A stretch of DNA of 64,000 nt. It comes from Drosophila pseudoobscura (Eukaryota > Arthropoda > Insecta > Diptera > Drosophilidae). Below the pieces are notes generated by a model. That model searched no databases. It saw nothing but the letters and a program-made list of their open reading frames with translations, and was not told the DNA's origin. How positions within the stretch are numbered: the stretch's first letter is position 1; the number at the start of each line of letters is the position of its first letter. The translations under genes were made by a program, and so were the position numbers. Shown here in pieces: positions 24,581 to 35,300 of the stretch. The DNA lies in assembly GCF_009870125.1 (NCBI RefSeq), contig NC_046680.1, forward strand, positions 8,928,001-8,992,000. The letters run 5' to 3'.

Positions 24581-24674
24581 TTTTGAGTTGGAATTTGTTT
24601 TATAAATCTTGTATTTTGCAGCTCGTTATTAATAGTTCCCAAGGACTTTTTTATAGAGGAGTGATGGTCAAAAG

Positions 24675-24680
24675 AATAAA
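24675..24680 (+). terminator. Poly(A) signal AATAAA, transporter 3' UTR (proximal)
   Basis: First canonical signal, 95 nt after the stop. A second AATAAA lies at 24804-24809 and could give a longer 3' UTR. Confidence 0.55.
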
Positions 24681-24803
24681 AGCCACAACACTTCAAAGCT
24701 ATATCTACTACTCTTACGGGTGAAGATGGTCACTGGAGATACAGAAGAGTCTATAGACTGTTGAGAGAGCTCTTATGTTTCGCGAGCAATGATCACAGAA
24801 CGG

Positions 24804-24809
24804 AATAAA
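24804..24809 (+). terminator. Poly(A) signal AATAAA, transporter 3' UTR (distal)
   Basis: Second canonical signal, about 225 nt after the stop. It lies just short of the opposite-strand signal of the convergent spondin gene at 24905-24910. Confidence 0.45.
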
Positions 24810-24904
24810 CGTATTAGCTGTCAAGACGGCCCCCCATGTATTTCGAAACAGTGACTCCCAAACCCAAATCTAGCCGCTGCCAGATTTCGGTTTTGTGGTT
24901 GACT

Positions 24905-24910
24905 TTTATT
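24905..24910 (-). terminator. Poly(A) signal AATAAA candidate for the M-spondin-like gene
   Basis: Minus-strand AATAAA about 920 nt downstream of the stop at 25832. It would give a 3' UTR of about 0.95 kb across T/A-rich DNA. Nearer non-canonical signals cannot be excluded. Confidence 0.4.
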
Positions 24911-25831
24911 GCAATCCATTTAATGTTATCAATTAGCTTAGTTTACGTCTAATATTAGCTTAGTTGCTGAACCACCAGACACTCCGGTACGCACTCCGGT
25001 ATACACTCCGGTCTACGGCCGCTTCCCCGTACGATTGTGACGAAGTGTGGCGCTGTTGTATTTGGTTTGGTTTCCTTCTTTGGGGCTTTCTCCGGTTTGG
25101 TTTGGGTTTCCTTGTTTGGGTATATGCAAATGTTCACGCTTGTTGTTTAATTTGATTTGCTTTCTATGCTTTGTACGTCTACTGTTTTTTCTTTTGTTTG
25201 GTTTTGTTTTATATCATATATTTTTTTGTGTTGATTTTTACATATATTATTTAGAGCTAAAGCAACTGAAAGTCGAATCGAAATGAGGCTGAAATCAGAA
25301 ATAGGTTGAAAATTTCGAACTGCTGCGGGCCTGATGTATCCTTGGGCCTCCCTTCGGCCTCCCATCTGCCTCCTGTCTTTGTCTAAATCCTTTTTTTGTG
25401 TTAAATATTGTCAGTAGTCTTCCCCTTGCTCCTCTGTGTTTCATATGCAATTTATTCCAGTTTTCCACTCTCCTTTATCCACCCTTCCCCTCTCTCCATA
25501 CACCCCGATTCTCCAGTGATGTCTCTGGGATGTCATGGCTCTGGTGCTGCTTTAAAATCAATTTCGTATCGTAATCTAAATTTAAATTAAAATCTCATTT
25601 TTGGGGCAGGTATCCTCCTGCTCCTTCTTCCTGTTCTTTGCTGTTCCTTCTTCTTGTTCGCACAGAAAAAGCAATTCTTACGCCGTAAATTAAAATTATA
25701 TTTATATCGCCTGCGCCTGCTCCACTCCGGGGCTCGTTCATGTGTCAGAGTCGGACCTGCGGCGGGGATCGGGAGAGTTATTTGAATGGAATATTAACTA
25801 GGTCCCCAACGGACTCGTCCTCCTCCTCCAC

Positions 25832-26300
25832 TTACCAGTTGAAGTAGGTCTGGGGGCCGTGGCAGTTGCGCTCGGTGCCGCACCACTTGGACTGCTGTAG
25901 CGCCGGACACGGACGGCCGCCCCGCTTGCCGTGCTTGATGACCTTCCGATAGCGATGCATCTCCCCAATGCCACAGCTCTTGCTGCAGGCCGTCCACTCC
26001 GACCAGTGGCTGACCCGGCAGTCGCGACGCCTCTGCGACTGGGAGCGACGACGGGATAGATTTCCCCTGCCCACGGCCGGGGCCTGGGGCTCTGCTTGTG
26101 GCTGTGACCGTGACTGTGGTGCGGATGCGGATGCGGATGCAGATGCGGAAGATGCCGTCAGGTTGGTGGTGTTGATATTTGTGGCATCCGTGGCACGCCG
26201 ATAGCTGCTGGCGATGCTCTGCAAGATGGCGTGCTTATCGTTCTTGGGCACAACGCTGCCCAACTGCGGTGGCTGCTGGCTATTGTTGCCGCCGCTGTAG
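25832..26300 (-). CDS. mspo: mspo-like terminal coding exon (TSP1 repeat)
   Basis: The acceptor TTGCAG precedes 26300, and the exon completes an Ile codon from the previous exon. It encodes a Ser/Ala- and Arg/Gln-rich spacer, then TSP1 repeat DCRVSHWSEWTACSKSCG...CPAL...WCGTERNC with all six cysteines and a WxxW C-mannosylation motif. It ends QTYFNW-stop. The stop TAA sits inside a consensus donor (CTG|GTAAGT), so an alternative splice out of the stop codon is possible. Confidence 0.88.
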
Positions 26301-29300
26301 CTGCAAGAGCGGAAGGGGAGAGGAGAGAATGGATTTGAGATTAATTAAAAGCAATTTGAAGTACGTCTATTATTTCCCCGTAAATTCGTACTTGATGGAA
26401 TTCGAATAAGGATAATAATTGGCTGCCTGCCTGCCTTCCTGATATTCAATTTCTCAAGAATGTGCCTCAGAGCTTCGACATCCATAAGCCAGCACACATC
26501 AAGCACACATCAAGGTGCTCTTGCCGTGTGCTCACGTCTGTTATTTCTACAGCACATCGACTGTGGAAAATTTCAATTTAAATTTGCCTTTTGCCAGCCA
26601 TCGTGCAGACACAGAACCAGAGAACCAGAGCCAGGACAGACACAGTCCCCAACCCACAGAACCTCCAACGTTTGGCTCTGTGGCGCTGCCTGGCTTCCTT
26701 CCTTCCTTCCTGCGTTGCTTCCTGGGCAACTTCCGTGTTTTGTTTCCTGCAGTTTTTCGTTTATTTGCATACACAGGCCGCGCGTATGCCTCCCCGTATG
26801 CCACGTGCAAAATCGCGCAAATAATAATAAAAAATCAAAAGGCAGAGGCACCGACAGAGGCAGACACACAACATTTGGGAAACGGCGAGGCCTGATGGCA
26901 AGTAAATTGGCAAAAATATTGAAAAACCAACGGAGGAGAGGCCTGCCGAGAGGGGAGGGCCCGGGAAAACGCCATGGGCCCGACGAAAATAATGAAGAAA
27001 ATTCCCAAATTGAAATAACATGCAGCATTTTTCTTCCCCCCACTGCACACCTCCACCCCCACCCCTTGGCTATACAGGAGTTTCTCTGCAGGAGTTCTCC
27101 TGGGCTGGGCTTTTCGGGCCTGGTTCCTGGGAACGTGGCAAGTTATTAGCGACAATTTGCTTCGATCATGTGCATGGCAATTACCGTTAGACGAGCACAT
27201 CAAAACGTCTTAAGCAAATGTTATTTCACGAGCAATTTGCATTTCCATGATGCCCCCAACAGCCCCGGGTCCCCCTCCCCCCCCCCCCAGGGACACAGTT
27301 TTCTGACTCAGAGGGCACTCGGACATGTGACAGGGAAATTGTTCGTCAGGCCACAGCGAATTGCTTTCCCAAATTGAAAGTCTATTGTTTTTGTAGGTAT
27401 TTTTGTTGAGTGATTTAAATCGATTACGAAGGGGACTCCCTCCGGGCGAAGGAAGACAAAGAATACCATTCAATTTGGCTGGATTTGACGAATGAATATT
27501 GGGTGGACTTTGTACCAATTAATTGCCAGAACATTCGCAATGTTTCACCCATTTCCGGTTCGAATTTCAGAATTTTTGTTTGTTTTTATTACATTAATTT
27601 TCGAATTTAAAAACACATAAGATAGGATCTATATATATAGTGTAAGAAGAGATATTTTAGGGGGGAACACTCGGAGGCTCGGGCACATTTTACACTGTCC
27701 ACTTTCCACTTTCCACTTGTTCCTTTCGCAATCAGAGAATCGTGCAGCATACCACCTCCCCGGTGGGTTGGGCATAGACCGCTGGCTGGGCGCCCACCAC
27801 GACGGTCTGTCGGGGCGGTGGCACGTACACGGGCGGCGGTGGCGCTCCGATGATCACAGCAGGTGGCGGCGGTGCTCCAATGACCACGGGCGGGGGACAG
27901 AATCCAATGCCCACTCCGATGGGTGGCGGACGCGGTGGTCCGCCGATGTTGATGCCCACATTAACTCCACCACCGCCGCGGGGTGGACCCGGGCCAAAGG
28001 CGGGTCCGGGTCCGGGTCGTGGGGGTCCGTAGCCGCCATAGCCTCGTCCTGGTGGAGGCATTTCGATTGACTGCCGATTGCTGACTGGCGCACTGACCGC
28101 TGGCCACTGCGGAGGTGTCGGATGGCCGACAGTTGCCTTCTCGAGTGTGGGGCCCTTATCTCCGGAAGCCTCGAGTGTCCGCCGCTAATTAACTATCAAT
28201 TACAAAGTGCCCTACTCCTCCCCCGCCCCTGCCCTCACATTAACGGTGATTTTTTGTTTGGTTTAATGTTTCAGCCACTGTTTCGGCTGATAAGATACGG
28301 AGATATCGTATCCGATAGCCGATAGTAGAACTTCTGTGTGGTTTCTATAAGACTCTGGATATGTCTTGGTCTTGGTTTTGATATCTTTTGCTGGCTGGCT
28401 GGCTGGCTGACTGATTCGGAGCCTTGTACTTGACAACAGCCTTGGGGGAAGCCCCGGCTGCGCGCCTCCTCCGCCCCCAATCAGGCAATGACGCAACGAC
28501 AGGGGCAGCATCTCCTCTTCTTTTCAGCCTCGCCCTCGTCCACGGCGTCCCTCTGCTCACTCTGTGCGACCTTGGGTGGCGGCGTGGGGGGTGAGATCTG
28601 CTCCTCCTTCAGCACCGCATTCACCGAGTACCGCTTGCCCAATTTGTCGCTGCTCTCCTCGGCCACAACGCCGACCAGCACGAGGTCCTGGGATGCAGGC
28701 TGCACGGGAGTCAGTGTCTCTTCGGTCTCGACCAAAATCAGTTCGGTTTGGCCATTGGCTGCCTGGCCAGACTCCATGATGATCTCCTTCTCTGTTTCTA
28801 CGACTTCGAGGGCTGGCTGCTGCGAGTCCAGGACGAGATCCGTGAGCACAAATCCATTGTTCAGTGGTGGCTGGGGTGTGGGTGTGGGTGTCACCTCCAC
28901 AGACTCAATGATCACTTCCGTTTGTGGGAGATTCGGGGGTGGCACCATCCCCGTCTTCACTCGGAGCTGCGCAGGAGGAGTGGCAGGTGGTGTGGGCGTG
29001 GGTGTGGCTTCCAGGGACTCCACAATCAGCTCCGTTTCCGCCAAACTTGCGCGCGGAATGAATCTAGCCTGAAACGGAAATTCCCTGATGGGACTGTCCG
29101 GCGGAGAGGGCGTTGGCGTGACCTCTAGGCTCTCCACAATCAGCTCTGTTTCGACCACACTTGCTCGGGGCATAAACCCCGGCTCTACCACAGGCGGACT
29201 CGGTGGCGGTGTGGGCACTGGGGAGGATTCAAATGACTCAAAAATCAGCTCCTCTTGGACCAGACTCTGCCTTGGAGTGAGTCCCATTTGTAATGATGGT

Positions 29301-32300
29301 TGAGCGGGTGTCTCCACACTCTCCACAGTCTCCACAATAGTTTCCGTTTCCACTATTGCAGATTGGGGCCTATTGAAATCCATTTGAACAGGTTGGGCTG
29401 GGGGACTGGGCGGTGGCGATGGCGTGGGCGTTGCCTCCACGGATTCCACAATCAACTCGGTTTCCACTAGACTGGATCGTGGCATGAATCCGGCTTGCAG
29501 TGACACTCCAATGGGAGGACTCGGTGGTGGCGTTGGCGTGGGCGTTACCTCTAGGGATTCCACAATCAATTCCGTTTCCACTAGACTTGATCGTGGCATG
29601 AATCCTGTCTGCAATGACACTTCAATGGGAGGACTGGGTGGTGGCGTTGGCGTGGGTGTTACGTCCAGGGACTCGAAGATTAGCTCCGCTTGGAGGTTGG
29701 GACTGGCAGGTGGTGTGACGACCTCCAGACCCTCCACAATGGTCTCCACACGCTCCCTCCACGCTTTGGGAATGAAGCCCGGCAGAAGCTGGGGGGGTGC
29801 TGGGATTTGTGCTGGGGGACTGGGTGGTTCTTCCACACTCTCTGAAATGATCTCCGTTTCCACGAGATCTTCGCTGGAGGAAAGCCCGTACGGATCTAGG
29901 GGGGGACTTGGCGGCGGCGAGGGAATCGGCGAGACGTCCACAGTCTCCACAAACAGCTCTTTATTCCAGAGACTTGCCCTTGGAGTATATCCCATTTGAA
30001 TTGGCGGATCCGCGGGTGCTCCGACCTCGAACGTCTCCACAAGGGTTTTCACAAAGCCCTCCGGTGGAATGGAATCCCTTTGGGGAGCCTCCACGCTTTC
30101 TGACTCCACAATCAGCTCCGTTTGCTGCTGGCTTTCCCGGGGAATGAAGATGAATCCTCTTTTTACCGCAGGCTCTGTCGCCTGTGACTCCACAATCAGC
30201 TCCGTTTGCACCACCTCTTCGATGGGGGAGAGCAGAGGCGACTGCGCGGCTGGTGGGAAACCCGTTGTCTGCACTTGCAGCTGTGGTGGCGCCCCAATGG
30301 GTGGCGCATATCCCTGGGACTCCACTGTCAGCTCCTCCTGCACGACCTCTGCGGGGGGGTTGGAGACGGGAGACCATTCCACAGCCGCAAATTCCTCTGT
30401 GGTTGTGGGCGATGCTTGATCCGCAATCAGTTCCGTTTCCAGCGTCTTTAGGAGTCCAGGGGGACTCCAGTAGGGCTGTGGCTCCAACACCACATCCTCG
30501 GCGAGATCCTCTGTGGGCGTGAGGAATGGTGGCGAGGACTGTGGCAGGGGCGGTGGTGGTGCTGCCCCCGAACTCTTCTTGTGCTTGTGCCTTTGCTGCT
30601 TTGGTCCCTCCTCTAGGACAACCACCTCCTCCACCACCTCGACATTCTCCTCCTGGCGATGGTGGCGATGATGATGATGATGCTGATGGTGGTGTCGTTG
30701 CTTCGGGACCACCGATGCCTCGGTCGTTGTGATGTCGATGGTCTCTTCGATTGTTCTGTTCGAGGAGGAGATCTCGATCGTCTCCTCCACTCTCGTCTCT
30801 TGGGTCGTTGTCGTTCTGGTCATATTCGTGACTCGTTATCGCTGTGGTCTGTTGGTCGACTGAAACGCGGAACACTTGGCCCCGGCCCATTTATAGTCGG
30901 CTGTTTATGTCATAGGAAATGTATTTTCGGGCCTTAAGTCCTTAGAACAGATAAGATAGTCACTCTATCTAACTAATGAGGCAGACGCTTGTCTTCGATC
31001 CGGACTGCTGCTGTTGCTGCTGCTGTTCAGGCGCTGCAAAAGTGTGTCTTGTGTCTTAGAATTGGTTAAATTTGATGGCCATTTCAGTGGCTTACTGGGC
31101 GATGGCTGCTTCTTCTTTTGCTGCTGCTGCTGCTGCTGCTTCCTCTGGTTATGGACAGATGCACCGGCAATTACCGTGAAAGTGGCTGGCGCTATCCCAG
31201 GCATGTTGCTGGCAGTTAGCTCTTTGCTCGATTGCCGGGCCATTCCCCAACCTTTATAGGCCGCCAGCGAGAACATATACAGAAAACACTCGATAAGATA
31301 GTGATTACCGAGTATGCCTGGCATTTCAGGCATTTCTGGCAGGCTTATCTGGAGACCCGGTCTTTGTTTTTGGTGTCCCCGTCACTGTCTCTGTGCCAAA
31401 AACTAAAGGAAAAGCGAGCTAGTCAACGCCCACTCGGGAGCTGGCACTCGAACACGTCCCAGGGGGTGCCAGTGCCGGTGCCGGGGATGGTCATTAAATA
31501 TGCAGGTTACCAGTGCCAATGGTGCCAAAATCCACTCCAACAGCCAGTGCCAGCTCCCAGCCCAACGAAAGTGGCACGAAAAAGGGACAGCGAGGGGAAG
31601 AGGGGGATGAGGATGCGGATGGAGCTGGAGCCTGGAACTGTTAGCAGGGATTAGTTGTAGTTTTTCTTTGGCTAGAGTTGAACTTCGGGATGCAGGGCTG
31701 GGGGCTCGGGGCTGGGGGCTGGGGGCGGCTTTTTAAAGATGCAGCATTACCCAGGTACGTGCCACTCGGCCACACTCTGGCCCCGCCCAAGTGGTGTAAT
31801 GTGCCAGAAGAAAGAGCTCTGTTTTCTTTTCACCCACTCGCTTGTTTTTCCTTCCTGCCTTCGTCGCAGTTTTCTATCCCCTCGCTGCGCCGCTTGGGGC
31901 GCGGCACGTTGTCTTAAATGTGTCTCCATGTGTCGGCGGATGGGTGTTGAAAGTAGTCTCGGGTTCTTGAGCTTGGGGGAAAGCACTTTGCGCATATGTT
32001 AAATAGCGCCAGTTGTAGCTCCCTCCCCCGCCCTCCTGCACTCCCTGCACTCCCTGCACTCCGGCCGAGATTACGTATACGCTGTGTGGCATTTAAATTG
32101 TATGCTTGCCCCAGAAAACCCGCCCGTAAAGTGGGTTAAGGAAAACTTGCAAATGTCTTAAAAGAAAATGCTGTTCGCTTAAAAAGGCTGCTCCGCTTTC
32201 ACGGTCCCAACTTTAAGTGAATCAGGCGCTATCTCTGCATTTATGACACTTTTCTAATTGATAGCCAATCGGTGACGTCAAGTTCTATAAATATCTGCGC

Positions 32301-35300
32301 TACTAACAATAGACAGGGGGCTTTGGCCAGAGATATGATTAAGGTCAATACCTGGGAGGGTGAACGAGAATATCTGTTGAGGCTGGATTCAGATTTGAGC
32401 ATAAGAAGATTTTCTCCATTCAACTGAATCATCTATAGACCCCCCTCGACATTTCCAGTTCGCTGGGTATTTATTTGGTTTAATCCTGCATTTGTTCTAC
32501 TTACATGGGATTCATTTTGGCCAGCAGCTGCGACCGGATGCGCTGCCTCTCGTCGTTGAATGGCTGAAACGGTTGTTGCTGCTGTTGCAACTGTTGCTGC
32601 TGCTGTGGCTGCTGCTGTTGCTGCTGCTCCGTCTGGCGCTCCCGCTCGATGCTGGCCGAGAGCTCGTTGTTCATCTCCACGTGGCTGTGCTCGGCATCGA
32701 GGTGGGTCTGGGTCTGGACCGTCTCATATTTGCGATCGTCCTCGGCAATGTTGAACACCTCGCTAAGCTCGTATTCCTTCAGCTGCAAACAGAGGACAAT
32801 GGGGCCAAATGTTAGTGTTCCACATGTGCAGCATATTAATTTACGGCGGATTATGTGCCCGGCATCAGGAATGCGGCCTCCACCCGGGGCGTAGCGTCCG
32901 TGACTCTGCGGGACTACAGGTGCCCTTAACGCCCTGCTAATTTCAATTTGTGGCAAGTATTGACACGGCCACAGGGGAAAATGGGCCACGGCTCGGATCG
33001 GAAGTGGGGGCTGGGGACAGCAGACAAGATAAGGTTCGACTGGGAAATACTTGGCCCCCAAACACGCAAAAAAAAACACAGAAGGCCTACCGTATCGTGT
33101 GTAGAGCGATAGCACAATCATGAGGAAAAGGGAATTTCAGCTCTTTTTTTTATCAGATCTAAGCCTAATTATTGATGTAAAAATATACTACAAAAGAATG
33201 TTGGGATGTATGCGAAATATACTAGAAAAGCCGACAAGTATCCCTCAGAATTCTGACTATGAAAGAGTAGGGATAGATATTTCATGAAAGAAGTTGAGAG
33301 ATATCTTACAGAAGTCTCTCGGAACAGGATCCTAAATGCTTAGCTATTTCTGCGGAGCACGGCGGTGTTCGAGCGGCAAAACACCCTCCTACAGGGCCCC
33401 TGTCTATAGAGAACCACGAAAGCCAGTGCACCCCGAGCAGAGCATGCCCGACACCTGTCCAGGGTACGAATGACACAGACACACACATAGAAACTTTTCT
33501 TTGGCGCGCTGTCGCGCATTTTAATTTATTTGTTTGGGGTCGCCGCGCCGTCATTTTCTATACGGAATGTACGGAGAGTACGCATTGTTACGGCTGTCCT
33601 TTCTGCTTTGTGCTTATCTTGGTTTACCTTTTGCTACCTTCAGTCCGCCACAACAAAAACAACGAGGAGAGCATAGAATGCAGAAAAAAAACAAGTGAGA
33701 AGCCGAGAGTCGACATTCGGACTGCGGGATACCCTGTATGTATATATTTTGTATGTGGGATAGGGGCCAAGCAATACTCTTGCAATCAGTCCGAGATATA
33801 TGGCAATGTAATAATGGATCTGATTTATAGGGAGGCTCTCTGATATACCCCTTCGTCTGGCTGTTATACCCCTGTTGTGTACAACTACAGGGTATACAAA
33901 GAAAAAATAACAGAAAAGCCGCGTGTTGCTTTTCTGCCAGCAAAATACACACACACAATAATCCAACACATACTCAGACAAAAGGAGACAGACAGACAGT
34001 GATAGAGGGAGGGGGAGCAGGAGAGGGGAAGCAGGAGAGGGGCAGCTGGAGAGGGAGAGTATAAAAACTGTGAAATTCCTTGTGGATTACCCAAGAGACA
34101 GCGAAATGGAAACGAAACCCTCAGCATTCCTGGCTGCCGAGATTACGTGCCTTTCGGCATTCACTAAATGACACACAAATATTCTAGCAATTTAGTTGCG
34201 GCATTCAAATTTAAGAATTTAATGCCGGAACGGCCACTAGCCCCAGCAGGCAGCAGGCAGCCGGCAGCAGGCAGACCAAATCAACACATAATTACATCCC
34301 AGCCAAGAACTGAGCCCCGGACATGTCCTGGCCATAAAATGACGCATATGTGTATAACTTTCTATTTCGTTGGTCGTAAACCAAAGTTCAGACAGAAGTC
34401 GGTTGCCTCGGAGGTTGAAGGCTACTGACACTCAGCACCTTGAGCCAGGATTGCCCTTTTGGTAAAAACAGTTGTGGCTCGGAAGACACTTAGATCGCTG
34501 GACTGTCAGTTGGCACAAGTGAATCCTTTCAGATGGATCTAGTATTCGAGTAGTGGGAAAACCCCATCACAAACGGCAACATTAAGCTGAAAGACAGCCC
34601 ACCCCCACTCACCCCTCGCGAATGGAAATAGAAGCTTTCACACGCCCACTCTGGAAAAGCCTAGCAAAATAAAACTAAAATTAGTAGTGTCAAAAGGGCG
34701 TTACAATAATACGAGCTTCATCCCCAACCACCCGTACCCCCCACTCCCCCATTCCACGCAACAAAAGCAACAAATAAAGAATAATGACCGCACGTACAGT
34801 GGAGGCTCTTTGCAGCCACGCCCACATTGGCGTTCCCGTAGCAATTCCCCGCTCTATATAACTGTCCCCCACCCGCCACCAACCGCCCCCAATGAAATAA
34901 ACTATGCAAACGTAGTCGAAACATCTGGCAGGATGGCAGGCTGGCAGGAGCTGGAGGCGGCGCACATTTTACGGCCTTTCACACACACACACACACACCC
35001 ACACACACTCATAAAAGCCATTTTGATGAGCGACCCAGGCCCGGAGCAGGACCATGACTGTAGCTGTAAGTGCGCCACTTTCTGAATGTCTTGGATGTCC
35101 AGCAATATAATTACAATGGTCGAATTCCTCGCAATACTGCTCCACCAGCCTCTTGCCACCCTCATGCCTGTGTGTGCCGCTTTTACTGCCGATGTGACCG
35201 TTGCCTGTGCCTGAGGGTCCTTTGTTGCATTGTAACCCCACGAATGGCTCGCAGGCGGGCCTAATGGATTGGCATTTATTAGGGAGTGCAGAAGAATGTT

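Larger units (their letters stand above)
24581..25831. other. Convergent 3' UTR region
   Basis: This stretch should be the 3' UTRs of the plus-strand transporter (left) and the minus-strand spondin gene (right). It is T-rich on the plus strand, with no supported coding region. Confidence 0.5.

Noticed and set aside
29961..30890. 309-codon minus frame in another phase
   Set aside because: Shadow of the repeat-encoding 780-aa gene, sharing its repeat periodicity.
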